DNA of 64,000 bases, taken from positions 2,914,001-2,978,000 of the forward strand of contig NZ_CP059067.1 of the NCBI RefSeq assembly GCF_017795745.1. Direction: 5' to 3'. The position numbers were made by a program, and so were the translations under genes. Shown here one piece after another: positions 16,397 to 24,936 of the stretch (position 1 is its first letter; every line of letters begins with the position of its first letter). Below the pieces are notes generated by a model. It was not told the origin of the DNA. It searched no databases and saw only the letters and a program-made list of their open reading frames with translations. The stretch is from Rhizobacter sp. AJA081-3. GTDB taxonomy: Bacteria > Pseudomonadota > Gammaproteobacteria > Burkholderiales > Burkholderiaceae_C.

Positions 16397-18679
16397 ATGT
16401 CGTTTCGCCTGCTCCCGGGCTCGCTGGTCGGGCGCGTCTTCGCGCTCTACACCGTCGTGCTGGCCGGCTTCGTGCTGGCCGGGCTGGGGCTGTTCTACCG
16501 CTATCAGTTCACGGTCGAGCTCGAAGAGGCGCAGCTGCGCGCCGAGACGCTCAGCGCCGTGGTGCTGCCCACCATCGCCGACAGCGCGGTGATCGGCGAC
16601 TACGACACCATCCGGCGCACGCTGGAGCGCGCCGTCTACCATTCGTCGTTCTCGTCGGCGAGCTTCATCGACCTGCGCGGCGGCCTGGTGCGCGCACCGC
16701 ATGCCGATGCGCCGCCGGTGAACGCCCCCGACTGGCTGGTGCGCACGGTGGCCGAGCGCCTGTACGACACCAACCAGACCATCAGCGTGGGCGGCCGCGA
16801 CTACGGCGTGCTGCGCCTGAGCTTCGCCCCCGAGCGCATCGCCGGCGCCTTGTGGGCGCAGACGCGCATCGCCATCGTGCTGGCCCTGGCCAGCCTGGCC
16901 GGCGGCCTGCTGCTGATCCGCTTCCCGCTGGTGCGCTGGCTGGGCAATCTCAGCCGCGTCGAACAGTTCGAGAAGGCGATGGACGAAGGCGAGGCCGTGC
17001 CCACGCTGCTCGCCGCCGACGAGGCGCCCACCGAATTCCGTGCCACCTTCGAGGTGCTCGGCCGCGCCGCCGCCAACCTGCGTTCGCAGCGCACGCAGGC
17101 GGCCGTGACGCTCGGCTCGATCGCCGACGGCGTGTTCACGCTCGACCAGTCCGGCAGCATCGCGCTGGCCAACGTGGCCGCCTCCGCGATGCTCGGCCGG
17201 CGCGCCGAGGACATGCTCGGCCACCCCGTCGCCGAGGTGCTGCCGCAGCTGTTCGAGGCCGGCGGCGAACTCGTGCCCTGGCGCAACCGGCGCACGACGC
17301 TGATCGCCGACGCGCGCGAGGTGGTGGTCGAGACGACGCTGTCGCCCATCCTCGCGCCCGACGGTGCCACCGTGGGCCACGTGCTCGCCTGCCGCGACGT
17401 CAGCGAGCAGCACCAGCTCGACCAGCGCCTGCGCACCGAGCTGCGCTCGCGCGAGGCGGCCCTGGTGGAGCTGCGCAAGGTCCTCGAGGGCCTGACGCGC
17501 GACCTGCCGCTGTGCCCCACGGGGCCGGACGACCTGGCCGCAATCTCGGCCATGATCTCCGAGCTCGTCAGCCGCCTGCAGGTGCGCGGCGAGCAGCTCG
17601 ACGCGATCTTCGCGCTCAGCCCCGACGGCTTCGTCTCCTTCGACGCCGGGCGGCGTGCCAACTACGTGAGCCCGTCCTTTTCGCGCCTGACCGGCATCGC
17701 CGCGCAGGCCGTGCTCGAGCGCAGCGAGACGGAGGTCGAATCGCTGCTGCGCGCGCAGAGCTCCGACACCGCCGCGTGGCGCGGCTTCGCGGCGATCCGC
17801 GCCGACGCGCGGCTGCCGATGGACGGCGCCGCGCCCAAGCGCGCCTTGATCGAGCTCGAACGCCCGACGAAGCGCGTGCTCGAGGTGGGCCTGCGCGAGG
17901 GCACCACGCCGGTCATCTCGCAGGTGCTGTCGCTGCGCGACGTGACGCACGAGACGCTGGTCGACCAGATGAAGAGCGAGTTCCTCTCCATGGCCGCGCA
18001 CGAGCTGCGCACGCCGATGGCCAGCATCTACGGATTCGCCGAGCTGCTGATGCGCCGCAAGCTCTCGCCCGACAAGCAGCAGGAGGTGCTGCAGACCATC
18101 CACCGGCAGAGCGAGCTGATGGTCTCCATCGTCAACGAATTGCTCGACCTCGCGCGCATCGAGGCGCGCCGCGGCCTCGATCTGGAGCTGCAGACGCTGG
18201 ACCTGGGCGCCCTGGTGCGCGACGTCATCGGCGACTTCAAGACGCCGGAAGGACGATCGCGGCCCGAGTTCACCGACGCTGACGCACCCGCCGCCGCGCA
18301 AGTGGACCGCAACAAGATGCGCCAGGCGATCGGCAACGTGATCTCGAACGCCTACAAGTACTCGTCGCCCGGCAGCCCGGTGCGGGTTCGGACCGTGACC
18401 GAGACAGGCGCGGTGCCGCGCGTGGGCATCGAGATCAGCGACCGCGGCATCGGCATGACGGCGGCGCAGCTGACCCGCGTCAGCGAGCGCTTCTACCGCG
18501 CCGACGCTTCGGGCAACGTGCCGGGCACGGGCCTGGGCATGAGCATCGTGAAGGAGATCATCGAGCTGCTCGGCGGCCGGCTCGAGATGAGCAGCGAGCC
18601 GGGCCAGGGCACCGTGGTGACCCTGTGGCTGCCGCTGGCGGCCGCCGTCACACCACCCGAGGAGGTCTTGACGGCATGA
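16397..18679 (+). CDS. PAS-containing membrane sensor histidine kinase
   Basis: A 760-aa hybrid-free kinase. Transmembrane helix 1 (about 10-33) and helix 2 (about 153-173) frame a 120-residue periplasmic domain. Two PAS-like domains follow: one at about 235-330 (IADGVFTLDQSGSIALANVA), the second starting near 395 (FALSPDGFVSFD). HisKA has the phosphoacceptor in MAAHELRTPMA (His near 534). The HATPase_c domain has NVISNAYKYSS (N box), ISDRGIGM (G1) and GTGLGMSIVKEI (G2). It is flanked by a periplasmic binding protein and a receiver protein, and overlaps the latter by 4 nt. Confidence 0.92.
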   Translation: MSFRLLPGSLVGRVFALYTVVLAGFVLAGLGLFYRYQFTVELEEAQLRAETLSAVVLPTIADSAVIGDYDTIRRTLERAVYHSSFSSASFIDLRGGLVRAPHADAPPVNAPDWLVRTVAERLYDTNQTISVGGRDYGVLRLSFAPERIAGALWAQTRIAIVLALASLAGGLLLIRFPLVRWLGNLSRVEQFEKAMDEGEAVPTLLAADEAPTEFRATFEVLGRAAANLRSQRTQAAVTLGSIADGVFTLDQSGSIALANVAASAMLGRRAEDMLGHPVAEVLPQLFEAGGELVPWRNRRTTLIADAREVVVETTLSPILAPDGATVGHVLACRDVSEQHQLDQRLRTELRSREAALVELRKVLEGLTRDLPLCPTGPDDLAAISAMISELVSRLQVRGEQLDAIFALSPDGFVSFDAGRRANYVSPSFSRLTGIAAQAVLERSETEVESLLRAQSSDTAAWRGFAAIRADARLPMDGAAPKRALIELERPTKRVLEVGLREGTTPVISQVLSLRDVTHETLVDQMKSEFLSMAAHELRTPMASIYGFAELLMRRKLSPDKQQEVLQTIHRQSELMVSIVNELLDLARIEARRGLDLELQTLDLGALVRDVIGDFKTPEGRSRPEFTDADAPAAAQVDRNKMRQAIGNVISNAYKYSSPGSPVRVRTVTETGAVPRVGIEISDRGIGMTAAQLTRVSERFYRADASGNVPGTGLGMSIVKEIIELLGGRLEMSSEPGQGTVVTLWLPLAAAVTPPEEVLTA

Positions 18680-19074
18680 CGCGCATTCTCGTCGTCGAGG
18701 ACCAGGCGGACATCCGCCGGCTGATCCGCTGGTCTCTCGAAGAAGGCGACTACGAGATCTTCGAGGCCACCAATGGCCGGCAGGGCCTGGATGCGGTGCG
18801 CGCCCTGCGGCCCGACCTGGTGCTGCTGGACGTGATGATGCCCGGCGAGCTCGACGGCTTCCAGGTCTGCACGCAGCTGCGCGCCGACCCGGCCCACGCC
18901 ACGCTGCCCATCGTGATGCTGACGGCGCGCGCGCAGGAGAGCGACCACCGCGCCGGCGAGCGCGCCGGCGCCAGCGAGTACCTGTCCAAGCCCTTCAGCC
19001 CGATGGTGCTGGCCGACACGGTGACCCGGCTTCTGCAGGCCCGCCAGCGCGCACCCGCACAATCGGCCGGGTGA
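18676..19074 (+). CDS. Receiver-only response regulator
   Basis: A 132-aa CheY-like protein made of a single receiver domain. It has VVEDQADI (acidic pocket), VLLDVMMPGELDG (phosphoacceptor Asp), MLTARAQ (Thr) and YLSKPFSP (Lys). There is no output domain, so it must act through protein contact or as a phosphotransfer step. It overlaps the kinase by 4 nt (ATGA), and its own stop overlaps the GTG start of the permease. ATG 18676 is chosen over an upstream in-frame start because MTRILVVED is the canonical receiver N-terminus. Confidence 0.92.
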   Translation: MTRILVVEDQADIRRLIRWSLEEGDYEIFEATNGRQGLDAVRALRPDLVLLDVMMPGELDGFQVCTQLRADPAHATLPIVMLTARAQESDHRAGERAGASEYLSKPFSPMVLADTVTRLLQARQRAPAQSAG

Positions 19075-21611
19075 ACCCCGGCGCCGCGCTCCCCGCTTCT
19101 CCCTCCCCCTTGCCCGCCCTGCTTCGCCAGGTGTCGTGGGGCCACATGCGGCACCAGCCGCTGCGCCACGCCGTGGCGGTGATGGCGGTGGCGCTCGGCG
19201 TGGCGCTGGCCTTCTCGGTGCACCTGATCAACGAATCGGCGCTGGGCGAATTCAGCGCCGCGGTGCGGCAGGTCAACGGCCAGCCGGACTTCGAGCTGCG
19301 CGCGCAGCGCGACGGCTTCGACGAAGCCGTGCTCGCGCGCGTCGCGTTGCACCCGCGGGTGGCGCTGGCCAGCGCGGCGATCGAGATCGACACACAGGCG
19401 TTCGCGGCCGACGGCAGCGCCGTGCCGTTGCGCGTGCTCGGCCTGGACGCACTGGTGGCCGCGCCGCTCACGCCCGCGCTGATGCCACGGCCCGCCGACG
19501 ACGCCGACCGGCTGGCCATCATCGACCCCGCCGCGGTGTTCCTCAACGCGGCAGCGAGCCGGCGGCTCGGTGACCCGGCCACGCTGCGCGTGCGCAGCGG
19601 CAGCGGCGTGGCGAGCTTCGTGGTTCGCGGCAGCGTGCTCTCCGACGGCCCACCGCTGGCAGTGCTCGACATCGCCGGCGCGCAGTCGGCGTTCGGCTGG
19701 CTCGGCCGCGTCAGCCGCATCGACGTGCGCCTGGTGCCCGGCGCGCAGCGCGAGGCCGTGCTGCGCGAGCTGCAGTTGCCTGCGGGAGTGCGCGCTGCCG
19801 CGCCGGACGAGTCGGTGCAGCGCATCTCCAACCTGTCGCGCGCCTACCGCGTCAACCTGACCGTGCTGGCGCTGGTGGCGCTGTTCACCGGCGCCTTCCT
19901 GGTGTTCTCGATCCTGTCGCTGTCGGTGTCGCGCCGGCTGCCGCAACTCGCGCTGCTCGGCGTGCTGGGACTGTCGGCGCGCGAGCGCTTGGCGCTGGTG
20001 CTGGCCGAGTCGGCGTTCATCGGGCTGGTGGGCAGCGTGATCGGCCTGGCGCTGGGCACGGCCCTCGCCGCGCTGGCCTTGCGACTGCTCGCCGGCGACC
20101 TGGGCGGCACCTACTTCCCCGGCATCACGCCGAGCCTGCAGTTCAGCGCGCCGGCCGCCCTGGTGTACGGCGCGCTGGGCGTGATCGTCGCGGTGGCCGG
20201 CGGCTGGCTGCCCGCCCGCATCGCGCAGCACATCGCGCCGGCGCAGGCCTTGAAGGGCCTGGGCGGTGCGCCGGTCTCGCACCGCGGGGCGGCCTGGCCG
20301 GGGCCGCTGCTGCTGCTCGCGGGCGTGGTGCTGACGTTCGCCCCGCCGATCGGTGGCATCCCGCTGGCGGCCTATGTGGCCGTGGCCTTGCTGCTGCTCG
20401 GCGGCATCGCCTGCGTGCCGGCGCTGCTGGGCCTGCTGCTGCGCTGGACGAAACCGCCTCGCAATGCGCTGCTGCTGCTGGCGGTGCAGCGCGCGCGCCA
20501 CGAGCGCAGCAGCGCCACCATCGCGGTGGCCGGCGTGGTGGCGAGCCTGGCCCTGGCGGTGGCGCTGACGGTGATGGTGACGAGCTTCCGCGAGGCCGTC
20601 ACGCAGTGGCTCGACACCGTGCTGCCCGCCGACCTCTACGCCCGCGCGTCCGGCAGCGGCGGCGGCGACGCCGTGTTCGTGACGGCGGCGCTGATCGACG
20701 GCGCGCGCGCGCTGCCCGGCGTGGCGCGTGTCGAGGGCCAGCGTGTGGCCTCCATCCAGCTCGACGCGCAGCGCCCGGCGGTGGCGCTGATCGCGCGTCC
20801 GCTGGACGACGCCGCGAAGCGCCTGCCGCTGCTGGGCGAACTGCTCGACGCGCCGGCCGGCCTCATCGCCGTGTACGCGAGCGAACCGCTGGCCAACGTC
20901 TACGGCCTGCGCGCCGGCCAGCGTTTCGAGCTGCCGCTGCCCGACGGCCGGCGCGAGCCGGTGTTCGTGCGCGGCGTGTGGCGCGACTACGCGCGCCAGC
21001 ACGGCGCCGTGGCGATCGACGCGGCCGACTACCAGCGCCTCACCGGCGACCGGCGCATCAACGACATGGCGCTGTGGCTCGCGCCCGGTGCCGACACGGC
21101 CACGGTGCAGGCGGGCATCCGCCACCTCGCCGGGCCCGATGCCGCGCTCGAGTTCGCCTCGGCCGGCGAGATCCGCGCACTGTCGCTGCGCATCTTCGAC
21201 CGCAGCTTCGCCGTCACCTACTGGCTGCAGGCGGTGGCCATCGCGATCGGGCTGGTCGGCATCGCGGCGAGCTTCTCGGCGCAGGTGCTGGCGCGGCAGC
21301 GCGAGTTCGGCCTGCTCGCCCACCTGGGGCTGACGCGCGCGCAGGTGCTCGCCGTGGTCGCCGGCGAAGGCGCGGTGTGGAGCCTGGCCGGCGTGCTGCT
21401 CGGCCTGCTGCTGGGCATCGCCGTCAGTGCCGTGCTCGTGCACGTGGTCAACCCGCAGAGCTTCCACTGGACCATGGAGCTGCGCCTGCCCTGGGTCCGC
21501 CTGGCGCTGCTGTGCGCGGCGATGGCGGCGGCCGGCAGCGTGACGGCCTGGTGGTCGGGCCGCGCCGCCGGCTCGAAGCAGGCCGCGCTGGCGGTGAAGG
21601 AAGACTGGTGA
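19071..21611 (+). CDS. FtsX-type ABC transporter permease
   Basis: An 846-aa permease of the FtsX/MacB/LolCE superfamily with two repeats of the domain. One helix near residue 30-48 is followed by an extracytoplasmic domain, then a cluster of helices at about 260-400, more near 420-510, and a final FtsX domain at 715-830 (VAIAIGLVGIAASFSAQVLA). The GTG start overlaps the receiver stop by 4 nt. There is no ATPase in the operon; the LolD-like ATPase at 13060 is the best candidate. Together with the lipocalin-like gene downstream it resembles the AttEFGH group of ABC systems. Confidence 0.88.
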   Translation: MNPGAALPASPSPLPALLRQVSWGHMRHQPLRHAVAVMAVALGVALAFSVHLINESALGEFSAAVRQVNGQPDFELRAQRDGFDEAVLARVALHPRVALASAAIEIDTQAFAADGSAVPLRVLGLDALVAAPLTPALMPRPADDADRLAIIDPAAVFLNAAASRRLGDPATLRVRSGSGVASFVVRGSVLSDGPPLAVLDIAGAQSAFGWLGRVSRIDVRLVPGAQREAVLRELQLPAGVRAAAPDESVQRISNLSRAYRVNLTVLALVALFTGAFLVFSILSLSVSRRLPQLALLGVLGLSARERLALVLAESAFIGLVGSVIGLALGTALAALALRLLAGDLGGTYFPGITPSLQFSAPAALVYGALGVIVAVAGGWLPARIAQHIAPAQALKGLGGAPVSHRGAAWPGPLLLLAGVVLTFAPPIGGIPLAAYVAVALLLLGGIACVPALLGLLLRWTKPPRNALLLLAVQRARHERSSATIAVAGVVASLALAVALTVMVTSFREAVTQWLDTVLPADLYARASGSGGGDAVFVTAALIDGARALPGVARVEGQRVASIQLDAQRPAVALIARPLDDAAKRLPLLGELLDAPAGLIAVYASEPLANVYGLRAGQRFELPLPDGRREPVFVRGVWRDYARQHGAVAIDAADYQRLTGDRRINDMALWLAPGADTATVQAGIRHLAGPDAALEFASAGEIRALSLRIFDRSFAVTYWLQAVAIAIGLVGIAASFSAQVLARQREFGLLAHLGLTRAQVLAVVAGEGAVWSLAGVLLGLLLGIAVSAVLVHVVNPQSFHWTMELRLPWVRLALLCAAMAAAGSVTAWWSGRAAGSKQAALAVKEDW

Positions 21612-22699
21612 TACGCCGCCGCGCGCTGATGCTGGCGCTGGCCGCATCGCCCTGGGCGGCGCTCGCGTCGGCCGCGCCCGGCGTGCAGCGCGGCCGCGTG
21701 CTGGCTTTCCCGCGCGACCACGGCGCCCACCCCGACACGCGCACCGAGTGGTGGTACGCCACCGGCTGGCTGGCCGCGCCCGGCGAAGCCGAGCCGCGCT
21801 TCGGTTTCCAGGTCACCTTCTTTCGCTCGCGCACCGACGTGGCGGTCGGCCACCCGAGCCGCTTCGCCGCGAGCCAGCTCATCTTCGCCCACGCGGCGCT
21901 GACCGACCTCGGTGAGCGCCGGCTGCGCCACGACCAGCGCATCGCGCGCGCCGGCTTCGAGATCGCCGGCGCCGCAGAGGACGACACGCGCGTTGTGCTG
22001 CGCGGCTGGCGCTTCGAGCGCCTCGGCGCGGCCGGGGCCAGCGTCTACCGAGCCCGCCTGGCCAGCGACAGCGCCGGCTACGCCATCGATCTGGAGCTCG
22101 CCGCCACGCAGCCGCTGCTGCTGCAGGGCGATGCCGGCTTCTCGCGCAAGGGCCCGCGGCCGGAGCAGGCGAGCCACTACTACAGCCAGCCGCAGCTGGC
22201 CGTCACCGGCACGCTGACGCGCGACGGCCGCGCCCAGCCCGTGCAGGGCCGCGCCTGGCTCGACCACGAGTGGAGCGAGTCGCTGCTCGATGCCGACGCC
22301 GTCGGCTGGGACTGGATCGGCATGAACCTGCTGGACGGCAGCGCGCTCACCGCCTTCCGGCTGCGCCGTGCCGACGGCGGCGTGCTGTGGGCCGGCGGCA
22401 GCCTGCGCCGCCCCGGCAGCGCGGTGCGCGCCTTCGCCAACGACGAGGTGCGCTTCAGCGCGGGCGAGCGCTGGACGAGCGCCGCCTCTCGCGCCAGCTA
22501 CCCGGTGGACTGGCGCATCGAGACGCCCGCGGGCACGCACCGCGTGCGCGCCCTGCTCGCCGACCAGGAGCTCGACAGCCGCGGCAGCACCGGCGCGATC
22601 TACTGGGAGGGGCTGTCGGAAATGCTCGACGAGAGCGGTCGGCGCGTCGGCCTGGGCTACCTGGAGATGACGGGCTACGCGGCGCGCCTGCGCCTTTGA
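21608..22699 (+). CDS. AttH/CrtC-like lipocalin domain protein
   Basis: A 363-aa exported protein of the AttH / hydroxyneurosporene synthase (CrtC) family, annotated elsewhere as lipocalin-like or carotenoid 1,2-hydratase. It has an N-terminal signal (IRRRALMLALAASPWAALAS), FPRDHGAHPDTRTEWWYATG, FGFQVTFFRSR, and the second-domain motif GRAWLDHEWSES followed by GWDWIGMNLLDGSALTAF. The GTG start overlaps the permease stop by 4 nt. Pairing with an FtsX permease fits an envelope or lipid role better than carotenoid hydration, and no carotenoid genes are near (inference). Confidence 0.85.
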   Translation: MIRRRALMLALAASPWAALASAAPGVQRGRVLAFPRDHGAHPDTRTEWWYATGWLAAPGEAEPRFGFQVTFFRSRTDVAVGHPSRFAASQLIFAHAALTDLGERRLRHDQRIARAGFEIAGAAEDDTRVVLRGWRFERLGAAGASVYRARLASDSAGYAIDLELAATQPLLLQGDAGFSRKGPRPEQASHYYSQPQLAVTGTLTRDGRAQPVQGRAWLDHEWSESLLDADAVGWDWIGMNLLDGSALTAFRLRRADGGVLWAGGSLRRPGSAVRAFANDEVRFSAGERWTSAASRASYPVDWRIETPAGTHRVRALLADQELDSRGSTGAIYWEGLSEMLDESGRRVGLGYLEMTGYAARLRL

Positions 22700-22777
22700 C
22701 CGCGGCGGTTGCAGTTCGTCAAGTCATGTCCCCGAACTCGAGCCCACACTGACGGGAAATCAATGCAGGAGACAGAC

Positions 22778-24907
22778 ATGGCGCAAGCCCTGTTCATCGA
22801 TTCCATCGAAGCCGCCGTCGACCACGTGCTCGACACCGTGCAGGGCGACATCGTGCTGGGCATCCCGCTGGCCGTCGGCAAGCCCAACCCCTTCGTCAAC
22901 GTGCTGTACCGCCGCATCAAGGCCAATCCGGCGCGCAAGCTGCGCATCGTCACCGCGCTGTCGCTCGAGAAGCCGGTGGGCAAGAGCGAGCTGGAACAGC
23001 ACTTCCTCGGCCCGCTGGTCGAGCGCGTGTTCGAGGACTACCCCGACCTCGCCTACGTGAAGGATCTGCGCGCAGGCACGCTGCCGCCGAACATCGAGGT
23101 GCGCGAGTTCTTCATGAAGACCGGCGACTACCTCGGCAACCCGTCGGCGCAGCAGAACTACATCTCGACCAACTACACCTTCGTGGCGCGAGACATGGCC
23201 GTGCAGGGCATGAACGTCATCGCGCAGGCCGTGGCCTCGCGCGGCGAGGGTGCATCGCTGCGCCTGTCGCTGTCGAGCAACCCGGATGTTGTGCTGGAAG
23301 TGGTCGAGAAGCTGCGCGCCGCCGGCCAGCCGCTGCTGACGGTGGGCGTGATCAACCACAAGATGCCCTTCATGCCCAACGGCGCCGAGGTGGCGCCCTC
23401 GTTCTTCGACATTGTCGTCACCGACCCGGCCGGCACGCACGCGGTGTTCGCGCCGCCCAACAACAAGGTCAGCGCGGCCGACTACGCGATCGGCCTGCAT
23501 GCGTCGAGCCTGGTCACCGACGGCGGCACGCTGCAGATCGGCATCGGCTCGCTGGGTGACGCGATCGCGCAGGCGTTGATCGTCCGCGACCGCCATGGCG
23601 ACGAATACCGGCGCATCCTCGAATCGATCTGCCCCGACGGCCTGGGGGGCCGCGACCTGGGCCGATTCGACCAGGGGCTGTACGGCTGCTCGGAGATGTT
23701 CGTCAACGGATTCCTCAAGCTCATCGAGGCGGGGATCATCCGCCGCGAGGTGTTCGGCGACGCCGTGCTGCAGCAGTTGCTCAACGACGGCGAGATCGAC
23801 GAGGTGGTGACCCCCGGCACGCTGCGCGCGTTGCTGCGCCATGCGCGCATCCGCTCGCCGCTGGACGCGAAGGACCTCGCCTTCCTGACGCACTGGGGCA
23901 TCCTGCGCGAAGGCGTGGCGATCGACGGCGACTCGCTGGTGCTCGACGGCACGCGCGTGCGCAACGACCTGATCGCCGACGACAACCTGGAGCGCATCGG
24001 CACCACGCTGCTGGGCAGCCGGCTCAAGCACGGCATCTTCATGACCGGCGGCTTCTTCCTGGGGCCGCGCGACTTCTATCAGCGGCTGCGCACCATGCCG
24101 CCGCAGGAGCTGGCGAAGATCGACATGACGCGCATCGACTTCATCAACCAGCTGTACTCGGAGAACGGCGGCCAGGGCGACCTCAAGCGCGCACAGCGGC
24201 GCAAGGCGCGCTTCATGAACACCACGATGATCGTCACGCTGCTCGGCGCCGCGGCCAGCGATGCGCTCGAGTCCGGCCAGGTGGTCAGCGGTGTGGGCGG
24301 GCAGTACAACTTCGTCGCCATGTCGCACGCGCTGCCCGACGCGCGGCTGCTGATGATGCTGCGCGCCACGCACGACAACAAGGACGGGCTGCGCAGCAGC
24401 ATCGTCTGGAACTACGGCCACGTGACCATCCCGCGCCACCTGCGCGACATCGTCATCACCGAGTACGGCGTGGCCGACCTGCGCGGCCAGTCCGACAGCG
24501 AGGTGGTCAAGCGCCTCATCGCCGTGGCCGACTCGCGTTTCCAGGACGAACTGGTCAAGCAGGCCAAGGAGCACGGCAAGCTGGAGGCCGGCTACGAGCT
24601 GCCCGAGCGCTACCGCCAGAACCTGCCGCAGGTGCTGGAGGACAGGCTGCACCCCTGGACTCAGGCCGGGCTGCTGCCGGACTTCCCGTTCGGCACCGAC
24701 CTGACCGACGACGAGTTGCACATCGTGCGGGCGCTGAAGAAGCTCAAGCACGCCACGCAGCACCCGGGCGAGTTGCTCACCATGGCGATCAAGAGCCTGT
24801 GGGAAGGCCGGGAAGCGCCCCTGCCCTACCTCGAGCGACTCGGCCTGGCCGAGACGCACAGCTTCAAGGACGCCTTCGTGAAGCGCCTGTTCGCCGGCAA
24901 TCTGTGA
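22778..24907 (+). CDS. Acetyl-CoA hydrolase/transferase family protein
   Basis: A 709-aa CoA-transferase-fold enzyme of the long acetyl-CoA hydrolase/transferase family. It shows LHASSLVTDGGTLQIGIGSLGDAIAQAL, split here as LHASSLVTDGGTLQ and IGIGSLGDAIAQAL, plus VVSGVGGQYNFVAMSHAL and ITEYGVADLRGQSDSEV, all family blocks. It would move CoA between acetate and other acids or hydrolyse acetyl-CoA. ATG 22778 is preceded by AGGAGA at proper spacing, so it is preferred to the ATG at 22763 that overlaps that site. It appears to be a single transcription unit. Confidence 0.87.
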   Translation: MAQALFIDSIEAAVDHVLDTVQGDIVLGIPLAVGKPNPFVNVLYRRIKANPARKLRIVTALSLEKPVGKSELEQHFLGPLVERVFEDYPDLAYVKDLRAGTLPPNIEVREFFMKTGDYLGNPSAQQNYISTNYTFVARDMAVQGMNVIAQAVASRGEGASLRLSLSSNPDVVLEVVEKLRAAGQPLLTVGVINHKMPFMPNGAEVAPSFFDIVVTDPAGTHAVFAPPNNKVSAADYAIGLHASSLVTDGGTLQIGIGSLGDAIAQALIVRDRHGDEYRRILESICPDGLGGRDLGRFDQGLYGCSEMFVNGFLKLIEAGIIRREVFGDAVLQQLLNDGEIDEVVTPGTLRALLRHARIRSPLDAKDLAFLTHWGILREGVAIDGDSLVLDGTRVRNDLIADDNLERIGTTLLGSRLKHGIFMTGGFFLGPRDFYQRLRTMPPQELAKIDMTRIDFINQLYSENGGQGDLKRAQRRKARFMNTTMIVTLLGAAASDALESGQVVSGVGGQYNFVAMSHALPDARLLMMLRATHDNKDGLRSSIVWNYGHVTIPRHLRDIVITEYGVADLRGQSDSEVVKRLIAVADSRFQDELVKQAKEHGKLEAGYELPERYRQNLPQVLEDRLHPWTQAGLLPDFPFGTDLTDDELHIVRALKKLKHATQHPGELLTMAIKSLWEGREAPLPYLERLGLAETHSFKDAFVKRLFAGNL

Positions 24908-24936
24908 GCGAACGGCGGGTCGCCTAGACTCGCCGC

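Noticed and set aside
18750-21647. A 965-codon open frame antisense to the ABC permease
   Set aside because: Gln/Arg/His/Ala-rich low-complexity translation with no motif; the sense strand carries a clear FtsX-type permease.
21608-22699. A carotenoid biosynthesis gene (crtC)
   Set aside because: No other crt gene is in the window, and coupling to an FtsX permease fits AttH-like proteins better.
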